DNA of 64,000 bases from Microscillaceae bacterium (GCA_003483885.1 DMXI01000105.1:1-64000); one strand, 5' to 3'. Shown: positions 7,276 to 16,118, counted from the first letter of the stretch. The notes: generated from the sequence alone by a model not told the origin. Program-made: numbers and translations.

Positions 7276-9789
7276 TTAAATCGGGTCCACATCCACCACA
7301 ATCTGTAATTTTTTAAATTCCTTCATCAATAACACCTCCTCGCGTTGTTCCTGGATGAAGTTTTTCACTGCTTTAAGGTCAATTTTTTCCCGCTCAAGCT
7401 TGATGAGAATGTTTTTGAGGAATTTGTTCCTGATTTTTTCTACCAGAGGAGCTTCAGGGCCTAACACCCGATCACGCCCCAACTTGGTGGTCAATTTATC
7501 GGCCAAAATTTGTGCGGCTCGGGCGCTTACCCCTTTGTCCTGGTGCCTTACGACAAGCTTTATTAGACGAGTAAAAGGAGGGTATTTAAAATATTGGCGG
7601 TCCTCGATTTCTTTGCGATACATTCCCTCATAATCGTATTGAATAATTTTGTGCAAAATATCCTGTTGAGTATCTGCGGTTTGAATAAGCACCAAACCGT
7701 GTTTTTCTTTACGTCCAGCGCGCCCACTTACCTGGGTCATAATTTGGAAAGCCCGCTCGTGGGAGCGAAAATCCGGGAAGTTGATAATTCGGTCAGCATC
7801 AAAAATTCCTACCAAACTCACATTATCAAAATCGAGCCCTTTGCTGAGCATTTGGGTCCCCACCAAAATTTCAATCTTCTGGTTTTCAAAATCTTGGATA
7901 ATTTGCTGATAGCTATTTTTGGCGCGCGTAGTATCCAGATCCATTCGTTGGATGCGAGCTTGGGCAAACATAATTTTCAGTTCATCCTCTATTTTTTCGG
8001 TACCGTAGCCAATGGTGGCCATATCCAGCGAACCACAAGCCGGGCATTTGCGGGGAGGCGCTTCAATGTGCCCACAATAATGGCATCGCAACTCATTGCT
8101 GTACATGTGGTAGGTCAAACTTACGTCACAATTCTCACATTTGGGAATATAAGCGCAAGCCCTACAACTCATATAAGGAGAATATCCTCTACGGTTTTGG
8201 AAAAGAATTACTTGTTCCTCCATTTTGAGTCGTCCCTTGATGGCTTCTATCAAAGTAGAAGAAAAACGGATGCTTTTTTTCTTTTGGCGTTTACGCTCTG
8301 CCGTTAAATCAACCAATTGAATATCAGGTAATTTAGCGCTTCCGAAGCGTTCCTTGAGCTGCACCAACCCATAACGCCCCATGTTGGCATTATAAAAACT
8401 TTCGGTTGAGGGGGTAGCCGATCCTAGCAATACCTTACAATGTTGTTGGCGGGCAATTACTAAAGTCATGTCGCGTGCGTGGTAGCGAGGTGCTGGGTCG
8501 TATTGCTTGTAAGAACTTTCGTGTTCCTCATCTACAATGATAAGCCCCAAATTGTCGAAAGGGAGAAAAATAGCCGAACGAACCCCCACTACAAAGTTGA
8601 AACGTCCCGAAACCACCCCTTGCCATACCTCTACCCGTTCGTTGTCCGAAAACTTAGAGTGATACACCCCCATTTGATTGCCAAAAATGCGTTTCAAACG
8701 AGAAACAATCTGAGTAGTCAGCGCAATTTCGGGCAATAAGAAAAGCACCTGAGACCCACTCTCTAGCACCTTTTGAATAAGGTCAATGTAGATTTCGGTC
8801 TTCCCACTTCCAGTAACTCCGTGGAGTAACACCACATTTTTGTTCTCAAAATGTAGCATAATTTCCCCACTTACCTCTTGCTGTCGTTCCGAAAGCTGTA
8901 CTTTGATTTTTGGGTCTGGCTCGTATTCCTCAAAACGGGAAACAATGATTTCAAACTCCTCAAAAATCTTGTTTTTGATCAAGGTTTGCAGGGCCGATTT
9001 AGACAACGTTTCGTTTTTGGTAAAAGCCGATTTGGCCAACCCGTCATCGTTGAGCGTCCAGTCTTTGTACACCGGCACATGGCGAAGGTAATTCAGTAAA
9101 ATATCGTGTTGCTTGTTCTTTTTTTCCAGCGATTTAGAAAGCTTGTCCAGGGTTTGTTTCTCTACATATTCTTTGAGTAGACGTATTTTCTTGATTTTTT
9201 TGGGTTGATACCGCTCTTTCACTTCTTCAAAAACAAGCACTACATCTTTGCTAATGAGTGACTTGATGAGCTGATAAATATTTTTGACCCCTAGTACATC
9301 TGCTGCATCGGTATAAGAAAGCGATTGGGCTTCTTGCAGGGCCTCCACCAGCCGTTGTTCGTTATGCGAAAGATCAGTGTGTTTTAAATCCACATTAGGA
9401 TTCAGCTGAATTTTGGACTGACTACTGATCTTCAGACCTGAAGGCAAGGCCACATTCAATACCTCACCGATGTAACACATATAATAACCTGCCATCCATT
9501 GAAACATCTCAATTTGCTGAGGAGTCACCATAGGCACATCATCGAGTAGTTCAAGCAAGTACTTCGCTTTATAGTTGGTAGGAGGGTTGCGGTGGATATG
9601 GGCAATGACTGCAGTCAATACTTTTTTGCTACCAAACTGCACAATTACCCTACAGCCTACCTGGATCACCTCGTTCATAGCCAGGGGTACCCGATAGGTA
9701 AAAAGCTTGGGAATGGGAACTGGTAAAATTACATCCGCAAAATAAGTGATTACCTCGGTATTTCGAGTGGTGTTGAGTTCAGTCTGCAT
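7276..9789 (-). CDS. priA: Primosomal protein N' (PriA) replication-restart helicase
   Basis: This 837-residue superfamily 2 helicase reloads the replisome at collapsed forks. The order of domains matches PriA: an N-terminal 3'-end-binding domain (about 15-115), a winged-helix region, the helicase core with Walker A GVTGSGKT (324-331) and DEEH box (420-423), a two-zinc cysteine cluster at about 545-585 ('CRACAYIPKCENC', 'CHYCGHIEAPPRKCPAC'), then helicase motifs V-VI ('GTQMLSKGLDFDNV', 'QVSGRAGR') and the C-terminal domain. Length is typical for Bacteroidota. It is monocistronic here, with about 180 bp on each side. Confidence 0.97.
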   Translation of the reverse strand: MQTELNTTRNTEVITYFADVILPVPIPKLFTYRVPLAMNEVIQVGCRVIVQFGSKKVLTAVIAHIHRNPPTNYKAKYLLELLDDVPMVTPQQIEMFQWMAGYYMCYIGEVLNVALPSGLKISSQSKIQLNPNVDLKHTDLSHNEQRLVEALQEAQSLSYTDAADVLGVKNIYQLIKSLISKDVVLVFEEVKERYQPKKIKKIRLLKEYVEKQTLDKLSKSLEKKNKQHDILLNYLRHVPVYKDWTLNDDGLAKSAFTKNETLSKSALQTLIKNKIFEEFEIIVSRFEEYEPDPKIKVQLSERQQEVSGEIMLHFENKNVVLLHGVTGSGKTEIYIDLIQKVLESGSQVLFLLPEIALTTQIVSRLKRIFGNQMGVYHSKFSDNERVEVWQGVVSGRFNFVVGVRSAIFLPFDNLGLIIVDEEHESSYKQYDPAPRYHARDMTLVIARQQHCKVLLGSATPSTESFYNANMGRYGLVQLKERFGSAKLPDIQLVDLTAERKRQKKKSIRFSSTLIEAIKGRLKMEEQVILFQNRRGYSPYMSCRACAYIPKCENCDVSLTYHMYSNELRCHYCGHIEAPPRKCPACGSLDMATIGYGTEKIEDELKIMFAQARIQRMDLDTTRAKNSYQQIIQDFENQKIEILVGTQMLSKGLDFDNVSLVGIFDADRIINFPDFRSHERAFQIMTQVSGRAGRKEKHGLVLIQTADTQQDILHKIIQYDYEGMYRKEIEDRQYFKYPPFTRLIKLVVRHQDKGVSARAAQILADKLTTKLGRDRVLGPEAPLVEKIRNKFLKNILIKLEREKIDLKAVKNFIQEQREEVLLMKEFKKLQIVVDVDPI

Positions 9790-9885
9790 GCGTTTTCCGT
9801 ACTACTAGTTTTATGTGATAAAGCCAAATGCCCATTGGGGTAAGCTGAGTATTTCAAATCAACCTATCCAACAAATATAACAAAA

Positions 9886-9925
9886 ATGAGCATCATTTTA
9901 TCCAGTCTGATAAAATAATGCTCAT
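9886..9925. terminator. Terminator for the eCIS-core cassette
   Basis: A 17-bp stem (ATGAGCATCATTTTATC at 9886-9902 pairing with 9909-9925, one mismatch) lies 45 bp beyond the minus-strand stop at 9970. Read on the minus strand it is followed by TTTTGTT. Confidence 0.75.
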
Positions 9926-9969
9926 CAAAGTAGCAATGTTAAAAGTGAATAACTTTCTGTCAATAAAAA

Positions 9970-10713
9970 TTAGTCCTGGTTGCTGGTTGGAACCTTAAGC
10001 ATATCATCTGTTACCTGGCCTGGTTGAAACTCAACGACTTTTTTTTGTAAATAATATGATGGATTTTGTTTGTTTTGAACTTGGTGCAATAAAACATAAG
10101 GTGGAGTAATGACTTGGGTGATTTTGGTAAAATATTTTTTATCTGGGTGTTGCAGGATTCCTTCGTAAGTTTGGCATTCTTGACCAAACTGTATGGACGT
10201 TTGAGTGATTTGGAGTTGTTTTTCTATTCCTTGACTAAACACTTGCTCGGCAATGGGTAGTATCTGATAAGCAGACATGGGGCGTATTTTTTTTGCAGGT
10301 TCTCGTATCCAACCCTTTCCGGTAGTCCTATTTCCCCAAAATTCTCGCGCTTTTGGGGTGTTTGCCTGGCTATAACGATCATCAATATCCATGATTTCTT
10401 CCAGGGTAGCAGGTGTATGCCCTAATCCTTGTCTATCTTGAATGTCAGCCAATATTTCGTATGCATACCTTCCAGTACTGTCTTTTACTCTAAACTGGTC
10501 ACCTTTGAGCCAAATTTCAATCTTGCCTTCTCTTTTCGGAAGGCTGGGGTCGGTTTTCTGCCAATACAACTTTATATATAGATTAGGAAAAGGGGCGTAT
10601 ACGCTTTCTTCACTCATTTGTGAGATATTTTTTGAATTTATGAAAGAAAATTGACTTGCAAACACTCCATAAAGCAATCCTAAGAACCAATATTTGCCTA
10701 TAAAATCAATCAT
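9970..10713 (-). CDS. Exported protein overlapping the eCIS-core gene; possible partner
   Basis: I do not recognise this 247-residue protein. It begins with a hydrophobic stretch ('WFLGLLYGVFASQFSFI') that may be a signal peptide or anchor. The rest is soluble and beta-rich ('KIEIWLKGDQFRVKDSTGRYAYEI', 'YYLQKKVVEFQPGQV'), vaguely like LolA-type lipoprotein carriers or outer-membrane-associated beta folds. Its start overlaps the stop of the upstream eCIS-core protein by 8 bp, which implies translational coupling. The overlap and one-to-one pairing are what would be expected for an immunity protein, chaperone or co-secreted factor; this is inference only. It is the last gene before the terminator at 9886. 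Confidence 0.6.
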   Translation of the reverse strand: MIDFIGKYWFLGLLYGVFASQFSFINSKNISQMSEESVYAPFPNLYIKLYWQKTDPSLPKREGKIEIWLKGDQFRVKDSTGRYAYEILADIQDRQGLGHTPATLEEIMDIDDRYSQANTPKAREFWGNRTTGKGWIREPAKKIRPMSAYQILPIAEQVFSQGIEKQLQITQTSIQFGQECQTYEGILQHPDKKYFTKITQVITPPYVLLHQVQNKQNPSYYLQKKVVEFQPGQVTDDMLKVPTSNQD

Positions 10714-12409
10714 TTACCTGCACTGCTTTATTCTTTAATTCCTGAGTCAAGCTTTCAAAACTTTGCATTTCTATACCTGCATCGGTCATGTCAAAACCAG
10801 TACTGTTGGCAGGCATGCCCTTAGCACCCAGATAATCCAAATGGTTATTGCCCATACCTGCGTAACGTACCCCTTGGGCAGCAGCATCATCTGTAATCTT
10901 TTTGAAATAAAGGTTACGCCAATCTCCAAAGAAACCCCTTTGCTGTTGGGCAGTTGCTCCATTACCTTGAGCAACTGTCAACTTATCTTTAGCACTTTGA
11001 TCCAATATATCTTGATTGTTATCTGCCATATCCAACATAGCAGTGATGATGGCCTCACATACTTCGGCAAGCGGGGCATAGTATTTATCATTGTCAGCTC
11101 CTTTAAGAGCATCTCCTAAGAAACCATCTACCTGAAGCTCAGTAATGAAATCGTTTAGTAGTGCAGTGTGTGCATCGTAAGCATTGGCTAGAATCGCTTC
11201 CTTAGGTCGTAGTACTTGCGGTACTTTTTGCTTTGTACTTAGGTCTTTGGCATATGCCCAAGAAATTTTCAGATACCTTTGGATGGGTTGACCTACATAA
11301 CCGTTAGATTCAAGCTGACTCATCGCCTTTTGCTTTTTAAAATAGGGCAGAGCAAGTACCATGGCATATCCTATCTTGGGGAAGAGTGATTCCCCACCAT
11401 ACTTTTGCTTGTTATCTTCTTCTTGAATGCCCATAGAAGTAAACCGGTCACTATTTTCGGTTTCATAAGATGATTTTGTATTAGGAAGATTAGACAAATC
11501 ATCTGCAGAAAAGGGTTCATAAATAAAGCTAGTGCTTCCTACTGCGGGCATTACCTGTTCTAGTGTAACCTTCGTATGATTTTCTCCTAAGATATTCATT
11601 CCCGCATTATTAAACCTCAACCAAAGGCCAGGCTTGCGGGCATTAAGGTTGCCCAAGTAGTCGGTATTACCTGCCGCATGTTCTTTAAATTCGTCTTTAC
11701 TGATATAATTTCTTACCAGATCATCTTTCATCATGGTGTTCATCTCAGCACTAAAGTCAGCTTCACTGGCCGTTACCTGATTTTTATTGATAAAGGCATA
11801 TCGTTGTACTACTGGAGCAGCAGATGATGCAGAAGAAGTAGTTTCTAAGGAACTTGATGTAATATCTACATTACCTTGATTTGCCTTTGCACCCATTACA
11901 TCGGCTTCTTTTTCTAAAGCAGGGTTATCGTTGATATTTGCCCCATTTTTAGCCTGAATCGTGGGTTGCACCCGTCCTTGTTTTTGCTGAACTACGTGCC
12001 AGGCTTCATGGGGCAGATGTTGTTCTTTGCCTGGAGCTAAGTGAATGTTGCTTCCTTGAGCATATGCTTCAGCTTTTAGTTGAGCAGGCTTATCAGAATT
12101 TTTCTGGACGATGACATCCGATAAATCTACCCCACCCATTTGTTCCATGTTAGTTCTTAGTTGATCGGGTAAACCATTGGTCTTAGATTTACCTTTACGT
12201 TGTATAGGGTGCAATGGCTTTCCATTGAATCCTTTAGCTTGAATTGGTGGCTTCTTACCTTGTTTACTTTGAATAGGTTGTAATGATCCAGAGCCTTTAG
12301 CTTGGATGGTAGATTTTGTTTTTTTATGAGAGGTTTCCTTCTTTGTCTTAGAAGATACTTGATTATTCGTTTGTGTAGTAGATTCTGAATCTTTTTGCTG
12401 GATGTGCAT
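10706..12409 (-). CDS. eCIS-core (DUF4157) protein with EreA/ChaN-like C-terminal domain
   Basis: This 567-residue protein has three parts. Residues 30-75 carry four short repeats of PIQAK/PIQSK/PIQRK type. Residues 78-155 are an eCIS-core/DUF4157 domain: 'GLPDQLRTNMEQMGGVDLSDV', 'AYAQGSNIHLAPG' and the zinc-protease-like HEAWH at 134-138, followed by 'VVQQKQGRV'. Such domains accompany extracellular contractile injection systems and predicted secreted toxins. Residues 200-567 are mixed alpha/beta with GENH at 275-278 and GNNH at 520-523, a spacing and motif pair reminiscent of the erythromycin esterase/ChaN/TIKI/PMT superfamily, whose members are hydrolases or toxins. There is no signal peptide. 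The downstream exported gene overlaps by 8 bp. Core-domain identification is firm; a toxin role and the C-terminal fold are inferences. Confidence 0.8.
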   Translation of the reverse strand: MHIQQKDSESTTQTNNQVSSKTKKETSHKKTKSTIQAKGSGSLQPIQSKQGKKPPIQAKGFNGKPLHPIQRKGKSKTNGLPDQLRTNMEQMGGVDLSDVIVQKNSDKPAQLKAEAYAQGSNIHLAPGKEQHLPHEAWHVVQQKQGRVQPTIQAKNGANINDNPALEKEADVMGAKANQGNVDITSSSLETTSSASSAAPVVQRYAFINKNQVTASEADFSAEMNTMMKDDLVRNYISKDEFKEHAAGNTDYLGNLNARKPGLWLRFNNAGMNILGENHTKVTLEQVMPAVGSTSFIYEPFSADDLSNLPNTKSSYETENSDRFTSMGIQEEDNKQKYGGESLFPKIGYAMVLALPYFKKQKAMSQLESNGYVGQPIQRYLKISWAYAKDLSTKQKVPQVLRPKEAILANAYDAHTALLNDFITELQVDGFLGDALKGADNDKYYAPLAEVCEAIITAMLDMADNNQDILDQSAKDKLTVAQGNGATAQQQRGFFGDWRNLYFKKITDDAAAQGVRYAGMGNNHLDYLGAKGMPANSTGFDMTDAGIEMQSFESLTQELKNKAVQVND

Positions 12410-12605
12410 AGATTTTAAAATGATTAGTTGGTATGCTCAATATAACTAAATTGCTATGATACTTCAAGTATATAAACGAAAATGATACACTTATTATGAT
12501 ACGAGTATACTTGTCTTTTGAAGAAAGGATTATGAGCAAGGTTAGTTAGAACTTAGCGTATCTCAATTTTTTTAACCTGTACCATAAAATATTTTAAACT
12601 CAGGA
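12410..12605. promoter_or_regulatory. Upstream region of the eCIS-core gene with repeated ATGATAC
   Basis: The 196-bp gap contains three copies of ATGATAC (near 12456, 12482 and 12497) and A/T-rich stretches. It must hold the promoter of the minus-strand eCIS-core gene unless that gene is read through from 13691. The repeats may be a regulator site; no consensus promoter is clear. Confidence 0.25.
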
Positions 12606-13691
12606 TTAATTCCAAAACTCATAATGATATTCCTTATAAGATGAGAGTACCTGAGTACCTGGAAAACTTCTAAAGGCTTCGCTTTTTAGCCTGTTTTGTT
12701 CATACTTTTTGATCACTTCTTTACTCAGTTTTCCTTGTTCACTTTCCTGGTAAATATGCTTACTGAGCAAACCCCTGGAGTTATAAAAAAACTTGGTTTT
12801 ATATTGGATTTTGTTGGGCCAGCGTTGGTGGCGATGGTGTTTTTCTATCAATTTTCCTGCATCGTTGTAATGGTAGCGAGTAAATTCAAGCATTTCTCCC
12901 AAGCGGTTGTAATGGGTTTCGGTCAGTTTCAAACCAGTTTTGGTTTGATAAGTACAATGTTGGTAGACCCGAAAAACTTTTTGCTTAATTTTTTCTTGAA
13001 TCCATTGTTCTAACCTGGACCACGCTCTTTTTTGGCGAAGCCCATCGTATTTTTTTAGCAAGTTTTCCAAGTCTGCCATCGAAAAGGAATTTGGGATAAC
13101 CCCTAATACATACACTAAGCTATCCTCTGAATTATAGTGATAAAAACGGTATCGCTGAAGTTTATTTTGCGTTGTCCAACTGGTGGTATCATCCAAATTT
13201 CCTCTTTGTTCTACAGTTTCCTGTTGTTCTCCCAGTCTTAAACCCTTCTTGTATAGAAAGTAAGCACGATGAATGGTTCTGGTAAATTCGGGATGATCAG
13301 GAAATTCTGTTCTGACTCGGTAAGTATATATCACTTGACCTTGCTTGTTGGTACTATCACAAGTTGTATAGGAATAATTGGCCGTTTTTTGGTATTCGCA
13401 TTTTTTTAAATTGGTATAAGTATACTTTTTTTCAAAATAACTAGTCGCCAGCCCTTCTTCGATGGTCAAGCGGCCTTGTTTGTCATATTGATAGTTTACC
13501 TGAAAAGCCTCCTGGTGGCGTAGCCTGCTTACTAATTTACCTTCTCGATTATACTGCCAACTGGTAAGCGTGTCAATAACTGCCCCAGTTGGTGATTTTC
13601 TTAGTTCAATTTTTCTTTTGAGCATTTGCCCCTGTACAAGGCTAATACTGAATAAAAATAACATCGTATAACATACAGTCAAACATCTCAT
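12606..13691 (-). CDS. Exported YD-repeat-like protein paired with the deacetylase
   Basis: A 361-residue protein with an N-terminal signal peptide ending near residue 21 ('FLFSISLVQG'). The mature part is a series of short Tyr-Asp/Gly motifs such as 'YNREGKLVSRL', 'YQYDKQGRLTIEEG', 'YHYNDAGKLIEKHH' and 'FFYNSRGLLSKH', which match the RHS/YD or toxin-antitoxin-wing type of beta repeat seen in Bacteroidota cell-surface proteins. It lacks the RHS core motif and a C-terminal toxin. The start overlaps the stop of the upstream deacetylase gene by 4 bp (ATGA). By position it is the counterpart of the 247-residue protein in the neighbouring cassette; it could be an immunity, tethering or presentation factor. 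That role is not shown by the sequence. Confidence 0.6.
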   Translation of the reverse strand: MRCLTVCYTMLFLFSISLVQGQMLKRKIELRKSPTGAVIDTLTSWQYNREGKLVSRLRHQEAFQVNYQYDKQGRLTIEEGLATSYFEKKYTYTNLKKCEYQKTANYSYTTCDSTNKQGQVIYTYRVRTEFPDHPEFTRTIHRAYFLYKKGLRLGEQQETVEQRGNLDDTTSWTTQNKLQRYRFYHYNSEDSLVYVLGVIPNSFSMADLENLLKKYDGLRQKRAWSRLEQWIQEKIKQKVFRVYQHCTYQTKTGLKLTETHYNRLGEMLEFTRYHYNDAGKLIEKHHRHQRWPNKIQYKTKFFYNSRGLLSKHIYQESEQGKLSKEVIKKYEQNRLKSEAFRSFPGTQVLSSYKEYHYEFWN

Positions 13692-15286
13692 GGTTGCTTA
13701 CCTTTTAGTGTAGTGTACAAAGATGCTTTAGTAACGTATTCAATGCGTACATTCTTTTCTTTGGCATAGTCTTCCATTTGTTGTAAATCTTGTTTGATGG
13801 CTGCTACGTCTTCTGCTGTAGTATCATGGCCAAGAATGACCAACGAACCAAAGGCCGTTTGGGCATCACCAAATTTATCTACCTCTCGCTCAAAATGCCC
13901 TTTGTACTTGCCATCAGATTTTTTTACCCCGTAGTTATCATCTTTTTTTGTTCTTTCGCTCCAATCTGGGGAAATAGCACCTGTAGTATTATCGGCACCT
14001 CGTTGCCGTTTCTTAGCCCCCACACCAGCAGTTTCGGCTTGCCAACTCTGGGTTTGAATTTCTGGCCCTTTGGCATCTCCACGCCATAGGTGTAAACCCA
14101 GGCCACTGATTCCATTCTTAAATTTCACATAGTCTTTTCGTACTTTCTCTTCGGGGGATCCTTCCTTGTGTTTTGTCTCTGGGCTTTTGATAATGCCTCG
14201 GGCGATCGTGTATCGGTTGTTTACTCCTTCCTTTTTTAAGTAAGCAGCAAGTGCAGAAATAAGCCCACCAGGAAGCCTGACAAACTTGGCTGTAATTTTA
14301 TTTTTGGTTAAATCTTCTTTGAACTTTTTAATATATTGTAAGGTATCACTCACTTCGTTTCCACCAGCTTTGCCATAGCCCCCATCGGTACCTGAGGGGA
14401 AATAACTTCTACCTGAAACGTCAGGGTCTACTCCATGAATGGCAATTTCTCCTCCACTATCCTGCACTTTTTTTAATTGACTATAAGCATTGCGAGTGTT
14501 TACCTGAAAGCGTTCTACAAACCAGGTAGCAGCCGTAATGTTAAAGTCATCCAATACCTTCTTAAGGCTAGCTGTCTGCTTAGTGGGGCCGTCGTCAAAG
14601 CTCCATACAATTTGCATAATTCTTTTGCTTTGGGGTTTTCCACCTACATTTTTTGTGTTATTATTTTGAGTAGGTTTTTGGCTTTTTTCACTTTTTAAAT
14701 GCGTATCATAAAATGTTTTAAACTCAGAATCACTCTCTGCTTGACTACTAATGTAGGCTTTATAGGCATCAAAAGTAGGGATCCAAACCTGTACACCTTT
14801 TTTAAAGTTTTTTGAGTCTTGCATATGGGCGGCTACCCTTGTTTGCTCATCATAGTATCGGGAACGAATCCACGAAAAAATATGAGTGTCAGTAGTGACA
14901 TTTGAAGGCCAATTATAAGGTTCTCCACGCAGTATTTTGTATAAATTTACTTCGCTGGATGCAGTGTAAGCCGGAGCGTGAAGTTCGCCCCAGGGTATTT
15001 TATCATAAATGCCACCAGGAGTTTGATTAGGTGCTTCAGGAGCGGGTTTTCGTTGGATGGGCATGAGTTTGTTACCTGTGGCATCTTTGGCTTGAATGGG
15101 CGCATTTTTCCCTTGCTTAGATTGAATCGGAGTAAGGGGTTTGCCGCTGCTCGTTTTTGCTTGAATGGGGGGTAATTGACTTTGCTTGGAAGAATATCTG
15201 GAAGCTGACTTGCTTGGTTTTACTTGATTTTGGGTGTTTGCTTGTTGCTGGTTTACCTGATTGTTGATTTGTTCACTTTCTTGCAT
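13688..15286 (-). CDS. PIQAK-leader protein with polysaccharide deacetylase domain
   Basis: A 532-residue protein. Residues 38-80 hold four PIQAK/PIQSK/PIQAK/PIQRK repeats in the same order and spacing as in the eCIS-core protein at 10706-12409, but no eCIS core or HExxH follows. Residues 85-180 are an unassigned segment. Residues 222-530 form a NodB-type polysaccharide deacetylase: FDDGP at 230-234, a metal-ligand His at 284, RLPGG at 337-341 and LGHD at 485-488. The normal second histidine of motif 2 (HSxxH) is missing: the segment reads HGVDPD, so metal binding may use an aspartate or be altered. There is no signal peptide, which is odd for an enzyme acting on cell-wall or surface glycans and fits loading by a dedicated export route. 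Cargo status is inferred from the leader. Confidence 0.75.
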   Translation of the reverse strand: MQESEQINNQVNQQQANTQNQVKPSKSASRYSSKQSQLPPIQAKTSSGKPLTPIQSKQGKNAPIQAKDATGNKLMPIQRKPAPEAPNQTPGGIYDKIPWGELHAPAYTASSEVNLYKILRGEPYNWPSNVTTDTHIFSWIRSRYYDEQTRVAAHMQDSKNFKKGVQVWIPTFDAYKAYISSQAESDSEFKTFYDTHLKSEKSQKPTQNNNTKNVGGKPQSKRIMQIVWSFDDGPTKQTASLKKVLDDFNITAATWFVERFQVNTRNAYSQLKKVQDSGGEIAIHGVDPDVSGRSYFPSGTDGGYGKAGGNEVSDTLQYIKKFKEDLTKNKITAKFVRLPGGLISALAAYLKKEGVNNRYTIARGIIKSPETKHKEGSPEEKVRKDYVKFKNGISGLGLHLWRGDAKGPEIQTQSWQAETAGVGAKKRQRGADNTTGAISPDWSERTKKDDNYGVKKSDGKYKGHFEREVDKFGDAQTAFGSLVILGHDTTAEDVAAIKQDLQQMEDYAKEKNVRIEYVTKASLYTTLKGKQP

Positions 15287-15675
15287 ATAGGATAAGAATT
15301 AAGTTTGATTTGAAGTTGAAAACATAACATTTCTAATAAATGCCTGAATTTGAAATATAAGCATTTTTTTTTGATTTGCGAGAGAATATACGAAGTATAA
15401 TTACCGCAAGTAAAGCTATATAGTAAATGCCGTTTCTATGTTTGCAAGTAAACAGGTAAACTGATTTTTTAAGCGAGTGAAGTATATTTTGAAATGAATG
15501 TGACTTTTTTTAGCAAATATCTGGTATTGTTTTATTCAAGGGTTTTTAGGTAACTTCCTGACTATGAGGATGAATTGACTGATATGCCCAAGTTTTTGCC
15601 TGATATGCCCAATCACTTTTATCATCTTTCACCTTCCTTTGTGGCATCAAATTATAATCATTAAAAAGATATTAT
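15287..15675. other. Divergent intergenic region before the peptide locus
   Basis: 389 bp of A/T-rich DNA separating the minus-strand deacetylase gene from the plus-strand peptide gene. Apart from the direct-repeat pair at 15581-15612 no gene or strong hairpin is visible. Confidence 0.4.
15581..15612 (+). promoter_or_regulatory. Direct-repeat pair (21-bp period) upstream of peptide gene 1
   Basis: GATATGCCCAA occurs at 15581-15591 and again at 15602-15612, start to start exactly 21 bp, two helical turns. A TTTTATCAT block follows at about 15618. The same layout is found upstream of peptide gene 2. Paired direct repeats of this period are bound by LytTR-type response regulators at several bacteriocin promoters; the regulator here is unknown. 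Confidence 0.6.
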
Positions 15676-15861
15676 ATGAAAGTTCTAAAAGAAAAGTTTG
15701 GTTCGTACAAATTAGAAAAACCACAATTAAGTGAAATCAAAGGGGGAGGAGATGGTGCAGTAGAGCAATGCCAGCGTGGATGTATTGGTATAAGAGGAAT
15801 GACAAGCCTTAGAAGATGTCTTGATGCTTGTAAAGGTCCTCAGACTCCAGCTGATCGCTAG
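15676..15861 (+). CDS. Small GG-leader Cys-rich peptide precursor 1
   Basis: A 61-residue peptide with a leader 'LEKPQLSEIKGG' ending at Gly23-Gly24 and a core of about 37 residues containing four cysteines at 32, 36, 48 and 52 (Cx3C, 11 residues, Cx3C). The leader resembles the Bacteroidota 'natural product precursor' type recognised by C39-peptidase ABC exporters. The cysteine spacing suggests a disulfide-stapled helical hairpin or a modified peptide. No modification enzyme or transporter is in the window. It has its own putative regulatory repeats, a terminator at 15896 and a paralogue at 16218. A bacteriocin or signalling peptide is plausible but unproven. Confidence 0.7.
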   Translation: MKVLKEKFGSYKLEKPQLSEIKGGGDGAVEQCQRGCIGIRGMTSLRRCLDACKGPQTPADR

Positions 15862-15895
15862 TCAATTTAGCGCGTTATGCGACTTTGAAAGTTTG

Positions 15896-15934
15896 AGCCT
15901 GGAAACTTAACTATTTTAAGTTTCTGGGCTTTTA
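15896..15934 (+). terminator. Terminator after peptide gene 1
   Basis: AGCCTGGAAACTTAA (15896-15910) pairs with TTAAGTTTCTGGGCT (15916-15930) and is followed by TTTA. It is the homologue of the hairpin at 16561-16596. Confidence 0.75.
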
Positions 15935-16006
15935 CTTTTGATACTTCTTAAGTATAGCGTCTATCACTGTTGCCTTGGTATGGGTTTTATCTTCTTTCAA
16001 TACAGT
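15932..16006 (-). pseudogene. 3' remnant of a duplicate of the 147-residue exported protein
   Basis: Read on the minus strand this stretch encodes a tail 'KEDKTHTKATVIDAILKKYQK' then stop (split: 'KEDKTHTKATVIDAI' + 'LKKYQK'), matching 'VEDKTYTKARVIETTLNKHQK' at the C-terminus of the intact gene at 16598-17041. Only about 24 codons survive before similarity ends near 16010. It shows that peptide gene plus convergent exported-protein gene were once duplicated as a unit. Confidence 0.7.
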
Positions 16007-16118
16007 TTTACATATATGGAAGGAGGACATTAAGTGCAATACTTTTAGTAAAAAAACAAACGTAAGTATTTGTCGATTTCTAATTGCTTGATTATGAGTT
16101 GCTAAGGGTTAGTTGATC

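Noticed and set aside
7355..9099. Plus-strand open frames of 70-240 codons inside priA
   Set aside because: They lie wholly within priA on the opposite strand, lack family features, and follow from its codon usage.
12606..13691. RHS-type polymorphic toxin
   Set aside because: The YD-like repeats are short, with no RHS core motif and no C-terminal toxin domain.
10706..15286. A complete contractile injection system locus
   Set aside because: No sheath, tube, baseplate, AAA+ ATPase or spike genes are in the window; only the accessory core-domain and leader proteins are.
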